Positions 23,601-32,215 of a stretch of DNA of 64,000 nucleotides are shown here, piece by piece. The position numbers and the translations under genes were made by a program. Within the stretch, counting starts at the first letter, position 1. The number at the start of each line of letters is the position of its first letter. The notes under the pieces are model-generated. The model ran no database searches. It was given only the letters and a program-made list of their open reading frames with translations, and was not told the origin of the DNA. Source of the DNA: Trametopsis cervina (taxonomy: Eukaryota; Basidiomycota; Agaricomycetes; Polyporales; Irpicaceae); contig MU278353.1 of the NCBI GenBank assembly GCA_022385755.1, positions 482,777 to 546,776 of the forward strand, in the 5' to 3' direction.

Positions 23601-24316
23601 ATGTCAATGACTGGAACGCTCTCTACGGTTCATAGCTACTAACCTTGGGACCATGGGGGTTCCACTGTCCCTTGCCAGCATTTTTGGCCTCTGCTTCAAG
23701 CTCCCTCTTCTTCAAATCGGCTTCCGTGGGCTCTCTCTTGATGTCCTTTAGCTTAGCCCATCCGGCCTTGAGCAGCTCGGAGGCGACGTCAACCCCAGCA
23801 ATCTCGGCAGAGCCAATAGCGCGTTCAGTTTCATCGTTCGATGGAAGATCATGCGCGATAGTGAAGCGGACAGCCTTTCCGACGGCATGAGAACGTAGAA
23901 ATTCTCGTGCTTCGTATGCCCACGGCTTCAACACGATCAGGAGAGACTGAAACACGTATTACAAGATAGACTCACATCATCTTCCCTATTCGTTGTTCCC
24001 AGTCGAGGTGCTACAATGTCTACCAAATGAAGGACCCTTCGAGACGAAATAGTTTCAGTATAGTCTCCCACCTTGTAGGTAATACTGCAGACTCGCCTTT
24101 CCTTCGGTGGCTTGCCGTCGGGGGGCAGTGGGCCGTGCAGAATAAGCGAGTCACCGGAGATGACAGCTGGTTACTCCATAATATTCAGGGCTCTCGTTCG
24201 AAAAGTGAATAATATATGGATCATACATTTTACGACCTGCGAGTAACAATGATGCGCGTCATGATCAGCACCATACATGGTTCACATGGATAGCAGCTTA
24301 CAGCACTGAGGGACAT
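20687..24316 (-). CDS. SND1: Tudor-SN / SND1 homologue (staphylococcal nuclease and Tudor domains)
   Basis: Multi-domain RNA-binding protein: repeated staphylococcal-nuclease-like (SN) domains followed by a Tudor domain. It acts in RNA metabolism and stress granules. The start is MSLSA at 24316, then a 10-nt micro-exon (24227-24236), then [54 protein letters not shown] and [19 protein letters not shown] (SN1). Later SN modules include [37 protein letters not shown] with [23 protein letters not shown], and [19 protein letters not shown]. The Tudor domain is [40 protein letters not shown]. The last SN half ends [15 protein letters not shown]. Intron 24037-24096 needs a GC donor. The gene appears intact and shares a 228-bp divergent promoter with bS6m. 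Confidence 0.92.
24037..24096 (-). other. GC-AG intron in the SND1 gene
   Basis: A 60-bp intron with donor AAAG|GCGAGT and acceptor CGAAG. Only this junction gives [18 protein letters not shown], the conserved start of SN domain 1. Neighbouring GT donors shift the frame. Confidence 0.7.
24227..24236 (-). other. 10-nt micro-exon of SND1
   Basis: Exon GTCGTAAAAT is flanked by CTCGCAG on its 5' side and GTATGA on its 3' side. It joins MSLSA to [12 protein letters not shown] as MSLSAVVKSVISG, matching the family motif (VKxVxSGDxL). Confidence 0.7.
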
Positions 24317-24544
24317 GTTTTAACGTTGGGTAGCTGAAGTTGAACACAGGGGCTTGAATATAAGAACGTGAGTTTCGAAAGTAAGGCTGGCAGTCGTGTG
24401 CCTCGCAGGCAGGGATTGTCGTGGCAGCTCGATCCAAATCTGGTATACATTCCCACGACCTCTTTAACAGCGAGTTGAACCGACAGCAGCACCGGCCTCT
24501 CTGGCGTTCTTCAACTTCGTCTCAACTGCTGTCCTGTAGGCAAC

Positions 24545-25003
24545 ATGCCGTTCTATCAGATGGTGTGCATTGCAGCACACTACAAGGAATATGTGAGTAC
24601 CGCGATTGCTTACCATGTGCTTGGCTGATTACTCGTTGCAGCGTCACATCAAGGACCTGGTCACTGTATGCGCCGAGCATGTCATGAAAAATGGCGGAGT
24701 GGTCAGGAATATCGAATCATTGGGCACTCTTACTCTACCTACGCGTATGAAGAAAACTCATGACATCGGAGAGTGAGTCGCGTCCCAGCTGCCATGTCAC
24801 ACTGTCTTGACACAACTCTCAGCTACTGGACCATGAACTTCGACGCATCTCCTCGAATCCTGACGAGCCTTCGTGAAATACTACATTATGACCCTCGAGT
24901 GCTTCGAATGACAACGCTGAAGCTAGGAGACAGAATCGAGGATGTTGTTAAACCCAGAGCGAAAACAATCCGGCCTGTGACGTCTGTCGAGGGATTGCAG
25001 TAG
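24545..25003 (+). CDS. MRP17: Mitochondrial small-subunit ribosomal protein bS6m (MRP17-like)
   Basis: Component of the mitochondrial small ribosomal subunit. Three exons: 24545-24592, 24642-24772 and 24823-25003, giving 119 residues. The sequence starts MPFYQMVCIAAHYKEY, the strand 1 motif of S6. It continues with DLVTVCAEHVMKNGGVVRNI, LGTLTLPTRMKK, YWTMNFDASPRILTSLREIL and DPRVLRMTTLKLG, the usual S6 beta-alpha-beta layout, and ends TSVEGLQ. No presequence is obvious, as in other fungal bS6m. It is convergent with the HAD gene, 77 bp away. Confidence 0.9.
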
Positions 25004-25080
25004 AGGAGGAACTGGCAAAACTTTACCTGTATGTATACCTATTAATAATAGTAATTCTCTAACAAGCGGAGGCGGTGGCC

Positions 25081-26118
25081 TCAAACACTGTTCTTCTGCT
25101 TCACCCACTCTACTACCTCCTGCAAGCTTGCAATTACATTCACCTGGCTCAAATCTTCTCCCTCCTCTTTCATTTCCGCCTCTCCGTCTTTTCCGGATCT
25201 TCTCACCAAGAGAGCGCTAAGACCGCATTCCTTTGCGGCACGATAGTCGCTGAGAAACTGGCTCAAGTCTCATATACATCGATGCTCTCAGAGAACTCAC
25301 GCCTTCAGCTCGTCTCCCACATGAACCACCTCATCTATCTCCGCACCACCGAGGGTGCAGGCGCGCTGAAAGATTTCTACAGAGGGCTTCTCAACCCCCT
25401 GTTCCTCACTGAGTAGTACAGGATCCAAATACGAGGAGATTCCTAGGTCGCTAACGACGGATCCTGTTGAGAAAGATGTCAGGGAAGAGGGGCGGGCATA
25501 CTACCTGAAACCTACTCATGCGAGCATCCGTATTACTCACCAATCCGGTACGTATGTTCATATCTTTGAGAGCTTGCACTAATCAGATGTATATCAGCCA
25601 CCGTCCTACTAGTAGCGCGGGTAACTCATACAGCACGGTAAAGAGTCGTCAAATAATCGGTACCCTTCCTTAGATGAGAAGCGTAGCAGGAGCCTCGGGA
25701 CGATATCACCGAGATGCTTGTCCACGACTGTATGTTCATTGTCACCCGTGCGTCCGCGCTGTAGGAGTCGGTGACTTACTTGAAGGTTCTGCGCCGGCCC
25801 CAATTGCAGTGCTACGAATCACCTCCCCCCACCAAGCATCAGCTCCCGACTTGTAAGCCGGTTTTTCCGTCTGAAGCTGCCTCAACGCTTACGTAGCAAG
25901 AGATGTCTCAGATCACGCAAGCAATAGAATGAAAGCTCCCACGCACCTGACTTGAACGACCTCCTGATAGCACCAGGATCTAGTGCCCCAAGATATGGTT
26001 CAAATGTTTGCGAATACTGCACATACACGGGTAAGCGAGGCACGAGTAGAGTTGAGAATGCATCGAAGAGGACTAGTCGTATCTTGGCCATCGTCGCACT
26101 GTCAGTAGTGGCGGTCAC
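25081..26118 (-). CDS. HDHD3-like haloacid dehalogenase-fold protein
   Basis: HAD-superfamily protein of the HDHD3 subgroup. Start 26118 (MTATTDS) or, more likely, 26091 (MAKIRLVLFDAFSTLL). I join it through ALRQLQTEKPAY, GADAWWGEVIRSTAI, VDKHLGDIVPRLLLRFSS, RTGLVSNTDARM (motif II), LLSEEQGVEKPSVEIFQRAC (motif III Lys in EKP), DEVVHVGDELKA-DYRAAKECG (motif IV) and ends EWVKQKNSV. Introns are GT-AG, and the last junction GC|C rebuilds the Asp of motif IV. Motif I is DAFST instead of DxDxT: the nucleophile Asp is kept but the acid/base Asp is replaced by Phe. Phosphatase activity is therefore doubtful, as noted for other HDHD3-like proteins. Confidence 0.8.
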
Positions 26119-26926
26119 CGTGGTGGGTTTGTGTCAAATTGTAATGCAGTCTGACATCAGTTGTATAGACGCTTAGGACGGCTATTGTATCCACAGCGGA
26201 CCTCGAGGTCTGCAGGTGACGATGCCGTTTCTCCTACTTTCCTTTGGTAATTCAAGATACGCTAAATCACAAGATGGTGTCTACACATCCACTTGTGGCG
26301 ATGTTCGCGGAACAGCCCACACGATAAGACGTTATCATCATTATCTCCGCATAGCTGAGGTGCTGGTGAGGATGCTCAACACATTGATGCCTCTTCTCCG
26401 TCGGATTCATCAAAATACTCATCTACCATTCTTCCATAGGCTGTCATATTTCCTAAGCGAGTCACAATAGCGGCACTGTAACAAAACGAGGTTAATGTGT
26501 TGTTCAGTGAAGTAGGTCAGAACTCAGGACCGATCTCCGGCTAGACTTCGAAATCACTGCGTCCGGGCTCGGGCATTCAACGTACTCAACAGGGGAAAAC
26601 TGTTCCTTTCCGAAGTTCTCGGAATACGAGTCTGCCCCTTCCCGTGATCAGGATCTGACAGCGCCGGATTAGGTTTCACACAGGGTCCAAACCCACAAAG
26701 CTACCGCCGTTGGATCTCTCACCTGTATCCGGAAGTCTCAACGTCCAACTGGTCCTGTCTGTGCACCCGCATGCTGCGTCCTAATTGGTCATGGGACATT
26801 CGTACTTCTACGTCTGAGACGCTGTCCGCTATTCACTTCTCTGATAAATACCCATTCCACCCGCTGGTCTCCCTGTAACAACACCACACCTCACCTCACC
26901 AAACTTTCTCCGCTATCTCTCGAACC
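26119..26926. promoter_or_regulatory. Intergenic 808 bp, promoter of the EthD-domain gene
   Basis: A divergent region between the HAD gene and the EthD gene. A TATA-like GATAAATACCC lies about 85 bp before the EthD ATG, followed by a C/T-rich leader (CACACCTCACCTCACC) typical of well-expressed fungal genes. The open frame at 26216-26470 lacks motifs. Confidence 0.5.
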
Positions 26927-27455
26927 ATGCTCGACACACAACAGCCGTCTTTCTCCTCAGGCTACTCCTACAATCCCGTTATGCAGGCCAAGCGGGTTCG
27001 TATTGCTGCGCTATTCTACCCCGCGCCAGGGGTTTCCCGTGAGGAATTCAGCCGATACTGGCTAGAAGAGCACGGAAAGATCTTCATGTCGCTTGACATT
27101 GTCAAGAAGAACCTCACAAAGTACGAACAGGTGTGTGTTCCCTCTCCCACATCACCGCCGTCCGGACCCGCAACTGATGCAATTGCGATCAATCTCCGTT
27201 TCTCTGTCAATGCTGTAGTTCCATTTCAACCTTGACATGAACAACAAGCTGTCTGAAGCGATGGGCACAGTTCCGTCGCCGTTCTGGGGCCTTGTGATGT
27301 TCGAGGCAGAGTCGTATGACAAGATCATGGAGGTGTTGTCTCATCCGGAGTACATCCGTTTGGTGTATCCGGACGAGGGGCATATCATGGACCGGAGCAA
27401 ATCCCAGGTGATTTCAGGGGAGTTTGCGACGTTGTTCGAGAAAGCAAGACTATGA
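26927..27455 (+). CDS. EthD-domain protein
   Basis: Small dimeric alpha/beta-barrel protein of the EthD family, which occurs beside oxidoreductases and in polyketide and xenobiotic pathways. Two exons: 26927-27130 and 27219-27455, giving 146 residues. Typical features are RVRIAALFYPAPGVSREEFSRYW, the L(E)EHGKIF motif (EthD HGPL/HGK loop), KYEQ-FHFNLDMNNKL, FWGLVMFEAESYDKIMEVL and the C-terminal DRSKSQVISGEFATLFEKARL. No signal peptide. The exact reaction cannot be told. The epoxide hydrolase and the two small barrel-like genes nearby fit a detoxification or secondary-metabolite role, which is inference. Confidence 0.75.
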
Positions 27456-27757
27456 GATGTAAGTGCGCTACGTCGGCGTGCAGAGCATGACGCTTTTTAC
27501 TAATGCTATGCGATTACTTACAGGCGATGACTATTACCTCCCATGACTCGAATGACCACCCGCTTGTTTTTCGTTCTGATTCGTTGTAAATTTTTGTGTA
27601 TCTATAGCCTCATGACTTAACGATATGAAGATCTTCTTGTTATCCTACACCCGCGCCTTCACGGACTTCCCGGCGTAAACGTATAGCACGCTTCCCACCG
27701 ATACTTACGCCCTTTCGCCCTTTCTATTCGCCCTACCCGGCCCGCCACAATCACAGC
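27456..27757. other. Convergent 3' intergenic, 302 bp
   Basis: 3' ends of the EthD gene (+) and the epoxide hydrolase (-) meet here. C/T-rich; no gene seen. Confidence 0.45.
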
Positions 27758-28982
27758 TCACATGTTGGCCTTGGGGACCACAACTTCTTCGATCCAGTGC
27801 ACCAGCTCCTTGTTGATCTCATCAGCGTGCGACAGGATGATCCAGTGGTCCCCGTCAAACTCGCGAATGGTGACATTATGGTACTTGAAGTCGTCCGAGC
27901 CAAATTGGTCATAGCCTTGCTGAGGGAGGCAGATGCGATCCTGCTTTGCTGCGCCGAAGAAAATAGGTGCGGACACAGGGATATTCTTGCGATTCTCGGG
28001 TATCGCTAAGTCGGATAATTGTAAGTGCTCATTGCTCAAGAATTCCGAAAGTGAATGACTTGAGGCACGCACTCGCGATGTCATCTTCTGCAGATTTCTT
28101 GGTTGTCATGACCTCGTACCATCGCGTTGGAGCCACGAACCCGTTCTTCGTGAAGGTATCAATGAAATACGCCTTGTCCTCCTCCGTTACGTAGGAAGGG
28201 AGCGGAGATTTGAAGTCGGATACGACCGCCTCCTTCAGTGCACCTCGCGGTGCCATATGCTTCTCCCATATCACAGGATCGCTCGGGAACAGGATGGCCA
28301 CAACTGCGTCCGCCTGTCGATACCAGATTTGTGTCAGTATAGGAATTCTAACGGCTATCCGCGATAAGATGGTCGGTCGCTTTAGATTTTGACGCACATG
28401 TGTACGGAAGTCTTCGTCTAGCTCGCCAGCAGAGGCAAGGTACTCCCAGTATCCGTATACATCGTAGCCGTACTTTGCCCGACCCCATGCCAAGAGCTTA
28501 TCGTGATCGAGCGGCGGTTTCACGCTACTGAATGCCACAGCAAGGAATGCATACGCAATGACCCGCTCGGGGTAATGGTTTGCGAGTCGAGACACTGGTT
28601 TGGTGCCCCTAATAAACCATTCGTATATTTAGCGGGGAATTCTCGTTGTTCATGATTGGACATACCAGTCGTGACCGACAGCGATAACCTTCTGGATATT
28701 TTCCGCATCCAGTATATCTACGAGATCCTTGACAATCAAGCTCGGGAGGTATGCATTCACGTCGGTCGGTTTACTTGTACCGCCGTATCCGAGCATATCC
28801 GGCACAACTACCCCATATCCACGGTCCTCAAAAAATGGGGCTATCTTGTCCCAGTGTTTTGACGTGGATGGAAATCCATGGCAAAATAGCAGCGTCGGTT
28901 TGGCTTGCTGAGCTGCAACGAAGTAATAGTTGTATGTGAGTCCACGCGAGGTGGTGGTAGTTTTGTATTTTGCAGCGTCCAT
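27758..28982 (-). CDS. Epoxide hydrolase-like alpha/beta hydrolase
   Basis: Soluble-type epoxide hydrolase that would open epoxides to diols. Start MDAAKYKTTTTSRGLTYNYY at 28982; the longer frame to 29063 lacks a reason to be used. Motifs: LLFCHGFPST (oxyanion HGxP), YGVVVPDMLGYGGTSKP, VIAVGHDW with the nucleophile Asp, SRLANHYPERV, a cap region with YWEYLAS and RWYEVMTTKK, PIFFGAAKQDRI and FDGDHWIILSHADEI with the catalytic His. Three introns split it (near GHDW-GTKPVSR, before ADAVVAIL, and before AIPENRKN). All catalytic elements are present, so it is probably active. It is cytosolic: no signal or anchor is seen. Confidence 0.85.
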
Positions 28983-30100
28983 AACTGTCAGTGGTGAACT
29001 TGAAGTTGGTCTGGGTGTTCGTATACAATATTCATATGCACCAGATATAAGTACAGGGCGCACGGTTGCTTACAGAGAGATGAAACGGTATCTAGGCAGC
29101 CTGTGGTGACGTAGATCAGCAGATCAATGCGAGCACAAGTAATGTGGCACGTACGATTTACAGACGGCTATTGATCAGTTTCGACACTACTGGACAAAAC
29201 AGTCAACGTCGGTTGTATAGCTAAGAAACAAGGTGTACTACTCACCTGGTGAGCCTACAGCATGAGAATGAAGTAGTAAGATCCTGATTAGGTCAGGTGC
29301 CTGCATGCTGACATAAGAGACTTACTCAACGGCGCATGCCATACTGCCCGTTTAACCAGCAACCACAGCTATGCGGGGCATCGAATTTCTCTCTTGTTCA
29401 AGAGCTGCTAGAAACTCCAGGCCGATATCACTGGCGTGCATCAGGCCCTTGATGCAAACTCCTGACAGCGCTATGCAATGTTGGGCTCCGCTACGGATAG
29501 TCGGACGGTAGTGAGTAGGACTGCAATTCACCAGATGGTAGTGCATGTACAACAGCGCCGTGGGTTCCGTGCGATCCAAATTTACGGCACACCTATATCA
29601 GTTCAGGCCGCCCAATAATACCGTCACCGCCCTTGACAAGCTTCAATACCAGAAATATGACTTTCGAGCTCCCTACTAGTGAAATGGCGTTCTGTGCTCT
29701 AATAGGTAAGCCTTTTGTGGACCTTCAGGAAGCTCAGCAGTACAGTATGTCTTTGTATCTTCGTACCATTCATCTCTCAAAGTCACCAGTTGTGCTGATC
29801 ATGTTCCGTTTTATAGGAACATTCCGTGGCCGCGCAGTGGCGTGGTACTAGACCTGATATCAATGCTGGATGAGCGTTGCGCACATAAAGTTCCCTCCGA
29901 GTCCGAGTCCGAGCTCAAATGGCTGCGGCCATTACTCACCGATGTCATATCCCAATTCGAATAATCTCTCTGAAACCTTGACTAATCCACCACTTTATGA
30001 GGCGACAAACGCAGAGCCAGTGTATTTAATCCCGACCAAGCAGGCTGTCTTTTGTCAAGAAGTTGCATCCCTCACTGCAAGTACTCACTCAATATCCGCT
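28983..30100. other. Intergenic, 1118 bp
   Basis: The stretch lies between the epoxide hydrolase start and the first small barrel-like gene. Several short frames (29352-29579 minus, 29633-29851 plus) lack family motifs and convincing splice partners. I see no RNA gene. The last 100 bp should hold the promoter of the gene at 30101, with an ATTTAAT at about 30024 instead of a good TATA box. Confidence 0.4.
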
Positions 30101-30890
30101 ATGCCTGTCCTCGAAATCGTGGTCGCCACCCCGTCCGAACTGTACCGTAAGGAAGGAACGAAAGCTGTTGAAGAAGCCTCGAAGATCATAACTCAAGTTG
30201 AGGGTCATATTTTGTATGTCTTCCAACCTGCTGTAAACACGGTATCACCGATGTATATGATCTGCATCTGCATAGCTCCTACACCGGCGACGGGATCCAG
30301 GACCCGCATCAGTTCTTCATCGCCGTCGGTAAGCCGCGTCCGCCTCATTCGACTAATCGACGATGACATTTTTTTGGCAGCTTGGAATCGCCATGAGGAT
30401 CATATCGCACTCATGAATGACAAGCAAACCTATTCAGCCTTCGGCACGGCATTGTTCAAAAACATCTCAGAGATTCATCTCCTGCACCACGCCAAGCTGG
30501 ATGACCCCTACCCTGCTCTCGACAGTCCAGTGACAGAAATTGTGCTTTATACTCTGCACCCGGAGGCTGACAGGGAAAAGTTTGTCGAGCTTGTCACGGA
30601 GCTCTATGACCGGGCCTCAAACTTGGACGGCGCCGCTAAGGGAGGACACGGGCCTTTCATCGAGGATGAAAGGAAATGGGTGCTCATTCTGGGATTCCAG
30701 AGTGTTGAGGTATATTTCTTTCTTTTGCATACGCCATTCACGAATTGAAGCTCATCATCATCCAATAAATCCCCAGGAGTTCCAGAGGATCGCCGCCGTT
30801 GATCCCAAGGTCGGCCAGCTTATCGGTCAGCTCAAGGAGTTTGCGGATGCGACTATGACCCTTGTCCCCTTCCACAAGTATCTCCAGTAG
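30101..30890 (+). CDS. Small dimeric-barrel-like (ABM/Dabb-type) protein, copy 1
   Basis: Four exons: 30101-30213, 30276-30328, 30381-30709 and 30777-30890, giving 202 residues. It starts MPVLEIVVATPSELYRKEG and continues with SYTGDGIQDPHQFFIAVAW, HEDHIALMNDKQTYSAFG, ISEIHLLHHAKLDDPYPALD, VTEIVLYTLHPEADREKF, FIEDERKWVLILGFQSVE and TLVPFHKYLQ. Two repeats of a strand-helix plan (a VLEIVxA... half and a VTEIVLYTL... half) suggest the stress-responsive/ABM dimeric alpha-beta barrel fold. The role is not known. A paralogue lies 293 bp downstream with the same phases and nearly identical exon lengths (113, 53, 329 and 111-114 nt). Confidence 0.7.
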
Positions 30891-31094
30891 ACGCAGTTAC
30901 TTTCTAAGATATGGGCTTCGTCAAGTGGAGTGAAATGGAATATAATACGCTACTCACGTGACTGAATTGCAGAAGCATACCGTGCGATTATCGCAGCTTG
31001 ACTGGCTGATAAAGCCTGTTGATCGCTCTTCCAGATCACCGAACGTACGCCATGATCTACCATGACTAAGGTGCTACCAGCTACGATCCCCAGA

Positions 31095-31117
31095 GGTTGT
31101 GCATATAAAGCACAACC
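31095..31117 (+). promoter_or_regulatory. TATA box inside a perfect 8-bp inverted repeat
   Basis: Left arm GGTTGTGC (31095-31102), spacer ATATAAA (31103-31109), right arm GCACAACC (31110-31117). The arms are exact reverse complements and the spacer is a TATA-like box 67-81 bp before the ATG at 31184. It is probably the core promoter of copy 2. The palindrome could be an operator or chance. Confidence 0.6.
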
Positions 31118-31183
31118 GATTCACTGGTCTTTCTCTCACCACTCGACCTTGAACCCTTCAACTCTCGCCCATCTCTATCAATC

Positions 31184-31981
31184 ATGCCTGTTCTCGAAAT
31201 TGTGATTGCCAACTCCAGCGATGCGTATCGCAAGGAAGGCTCCAAGGTCGTTGACCCTGCCGCGGCTATTGTAGCCAAGACCGAGGGACATCTTGCGTAC
31301 GTATGCTCCCCTACTAAACGACTAGCGGGCTCATGTCGTTGTCTGACATGACTTTACTGATGTAGTTCCTACTCTGGTGACGAAATCCAGGACAAAAACC
31401 ACTACTACCTCGTCGTCGGTAAGTAAACTATCACCGCTCGCAATATCTCCTGGCTCACCACCACACACGCAGCCTGGGAAACCCATGAGCACCATCTTGC
31501 TCTGATCAACGACAAGGAAGTGTACCCAGGTCTCGGCGCCGCTCTCTTCCAGGGCATTACAGAGATCCACCAGATGCAGCACATCAAGGTCGACGACGGG
31601 TACCCAGCACTCGAAAGTCCGATTGCTGAGTTCACCTTCTACACTTTGCGCCCGGAAACCGACCGCGCAAAATTCGCCGAGCTCGTTGCCGAGTTCTACA
31701 ATGTTGCCTCCAACTTGGAGGGCGTCGCAAAGGGCGGCCAGGCGCCGTTCATCGAAGATGAGAGGAAATGGGCAGTCCTGTTGGGCTTCAAAAGCCTCGA
31801 GGTACGTATCAAATGCCCGAGTCTAGAGTGCCAGTGGCTGTGAGCTGACCCATGACCGCACCTCGTTTAGGAAGAGAAGAGGCTCGCAACAGACCCCAAG
31901 ATCACCCAGCTCGCCAGTCAGCTCAGCGCACTCGCAGATGCCACTACAACCCATGTCGTATTCCGTAAGCACGACAAATAG
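31184..31981 (+). CDS. Small dimeric-barrel-like (ABM/Dabb-type) protein, copy 2
   Basis: Tandem paralogue of the gene at 30101. Exons 31184-31296, 31366-31418, 31473-31801 and 31871-31981 give 201 residues. The start MPVLEIVIANSSDAYRKEG, SYSGDEIQDKNHYYLVVAW, HEHHLALINDKEVYPGLG, ITEIHQMQHIKVDDGYPALE, IAEFTFYTLRPETDRAKF, FIEDERKWAVLLGFKSLE and VVFRKHDK line up with copy 1 without gaps over exons 1-3. The duplication therefore kept the whole intron layout. Unlike copy 1 it has a clear TATA element (in the inverted repeat), so expression of the two copies probably differs. Confidence 0.72.
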
Positions 31982-32215
31982 GCATGTATCCATCATTCGG
32001 GCTTGAGCATATGTGATGGGTGAAGTGAAATATCAAGTGTACTACATATGTAACTCAATGAAACAAAGCTTTTCACGGCTAGCTTGACGTGTGATTACCT
32101 GAACGTGCCTAGCGATACAATGCGATCTATTACAGAGCATACATGTCAGGCTGAACATATTTAACGAATCAATACATGTCGACTAATACCAAAGCAAAAT
32201 AACGTCACCACAAGT

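Noticed and set aside
26216..26470. 84-codon frame in the EthD promoter region
   Set aside because: No motif and no splice context; it is in the expected promoter region.
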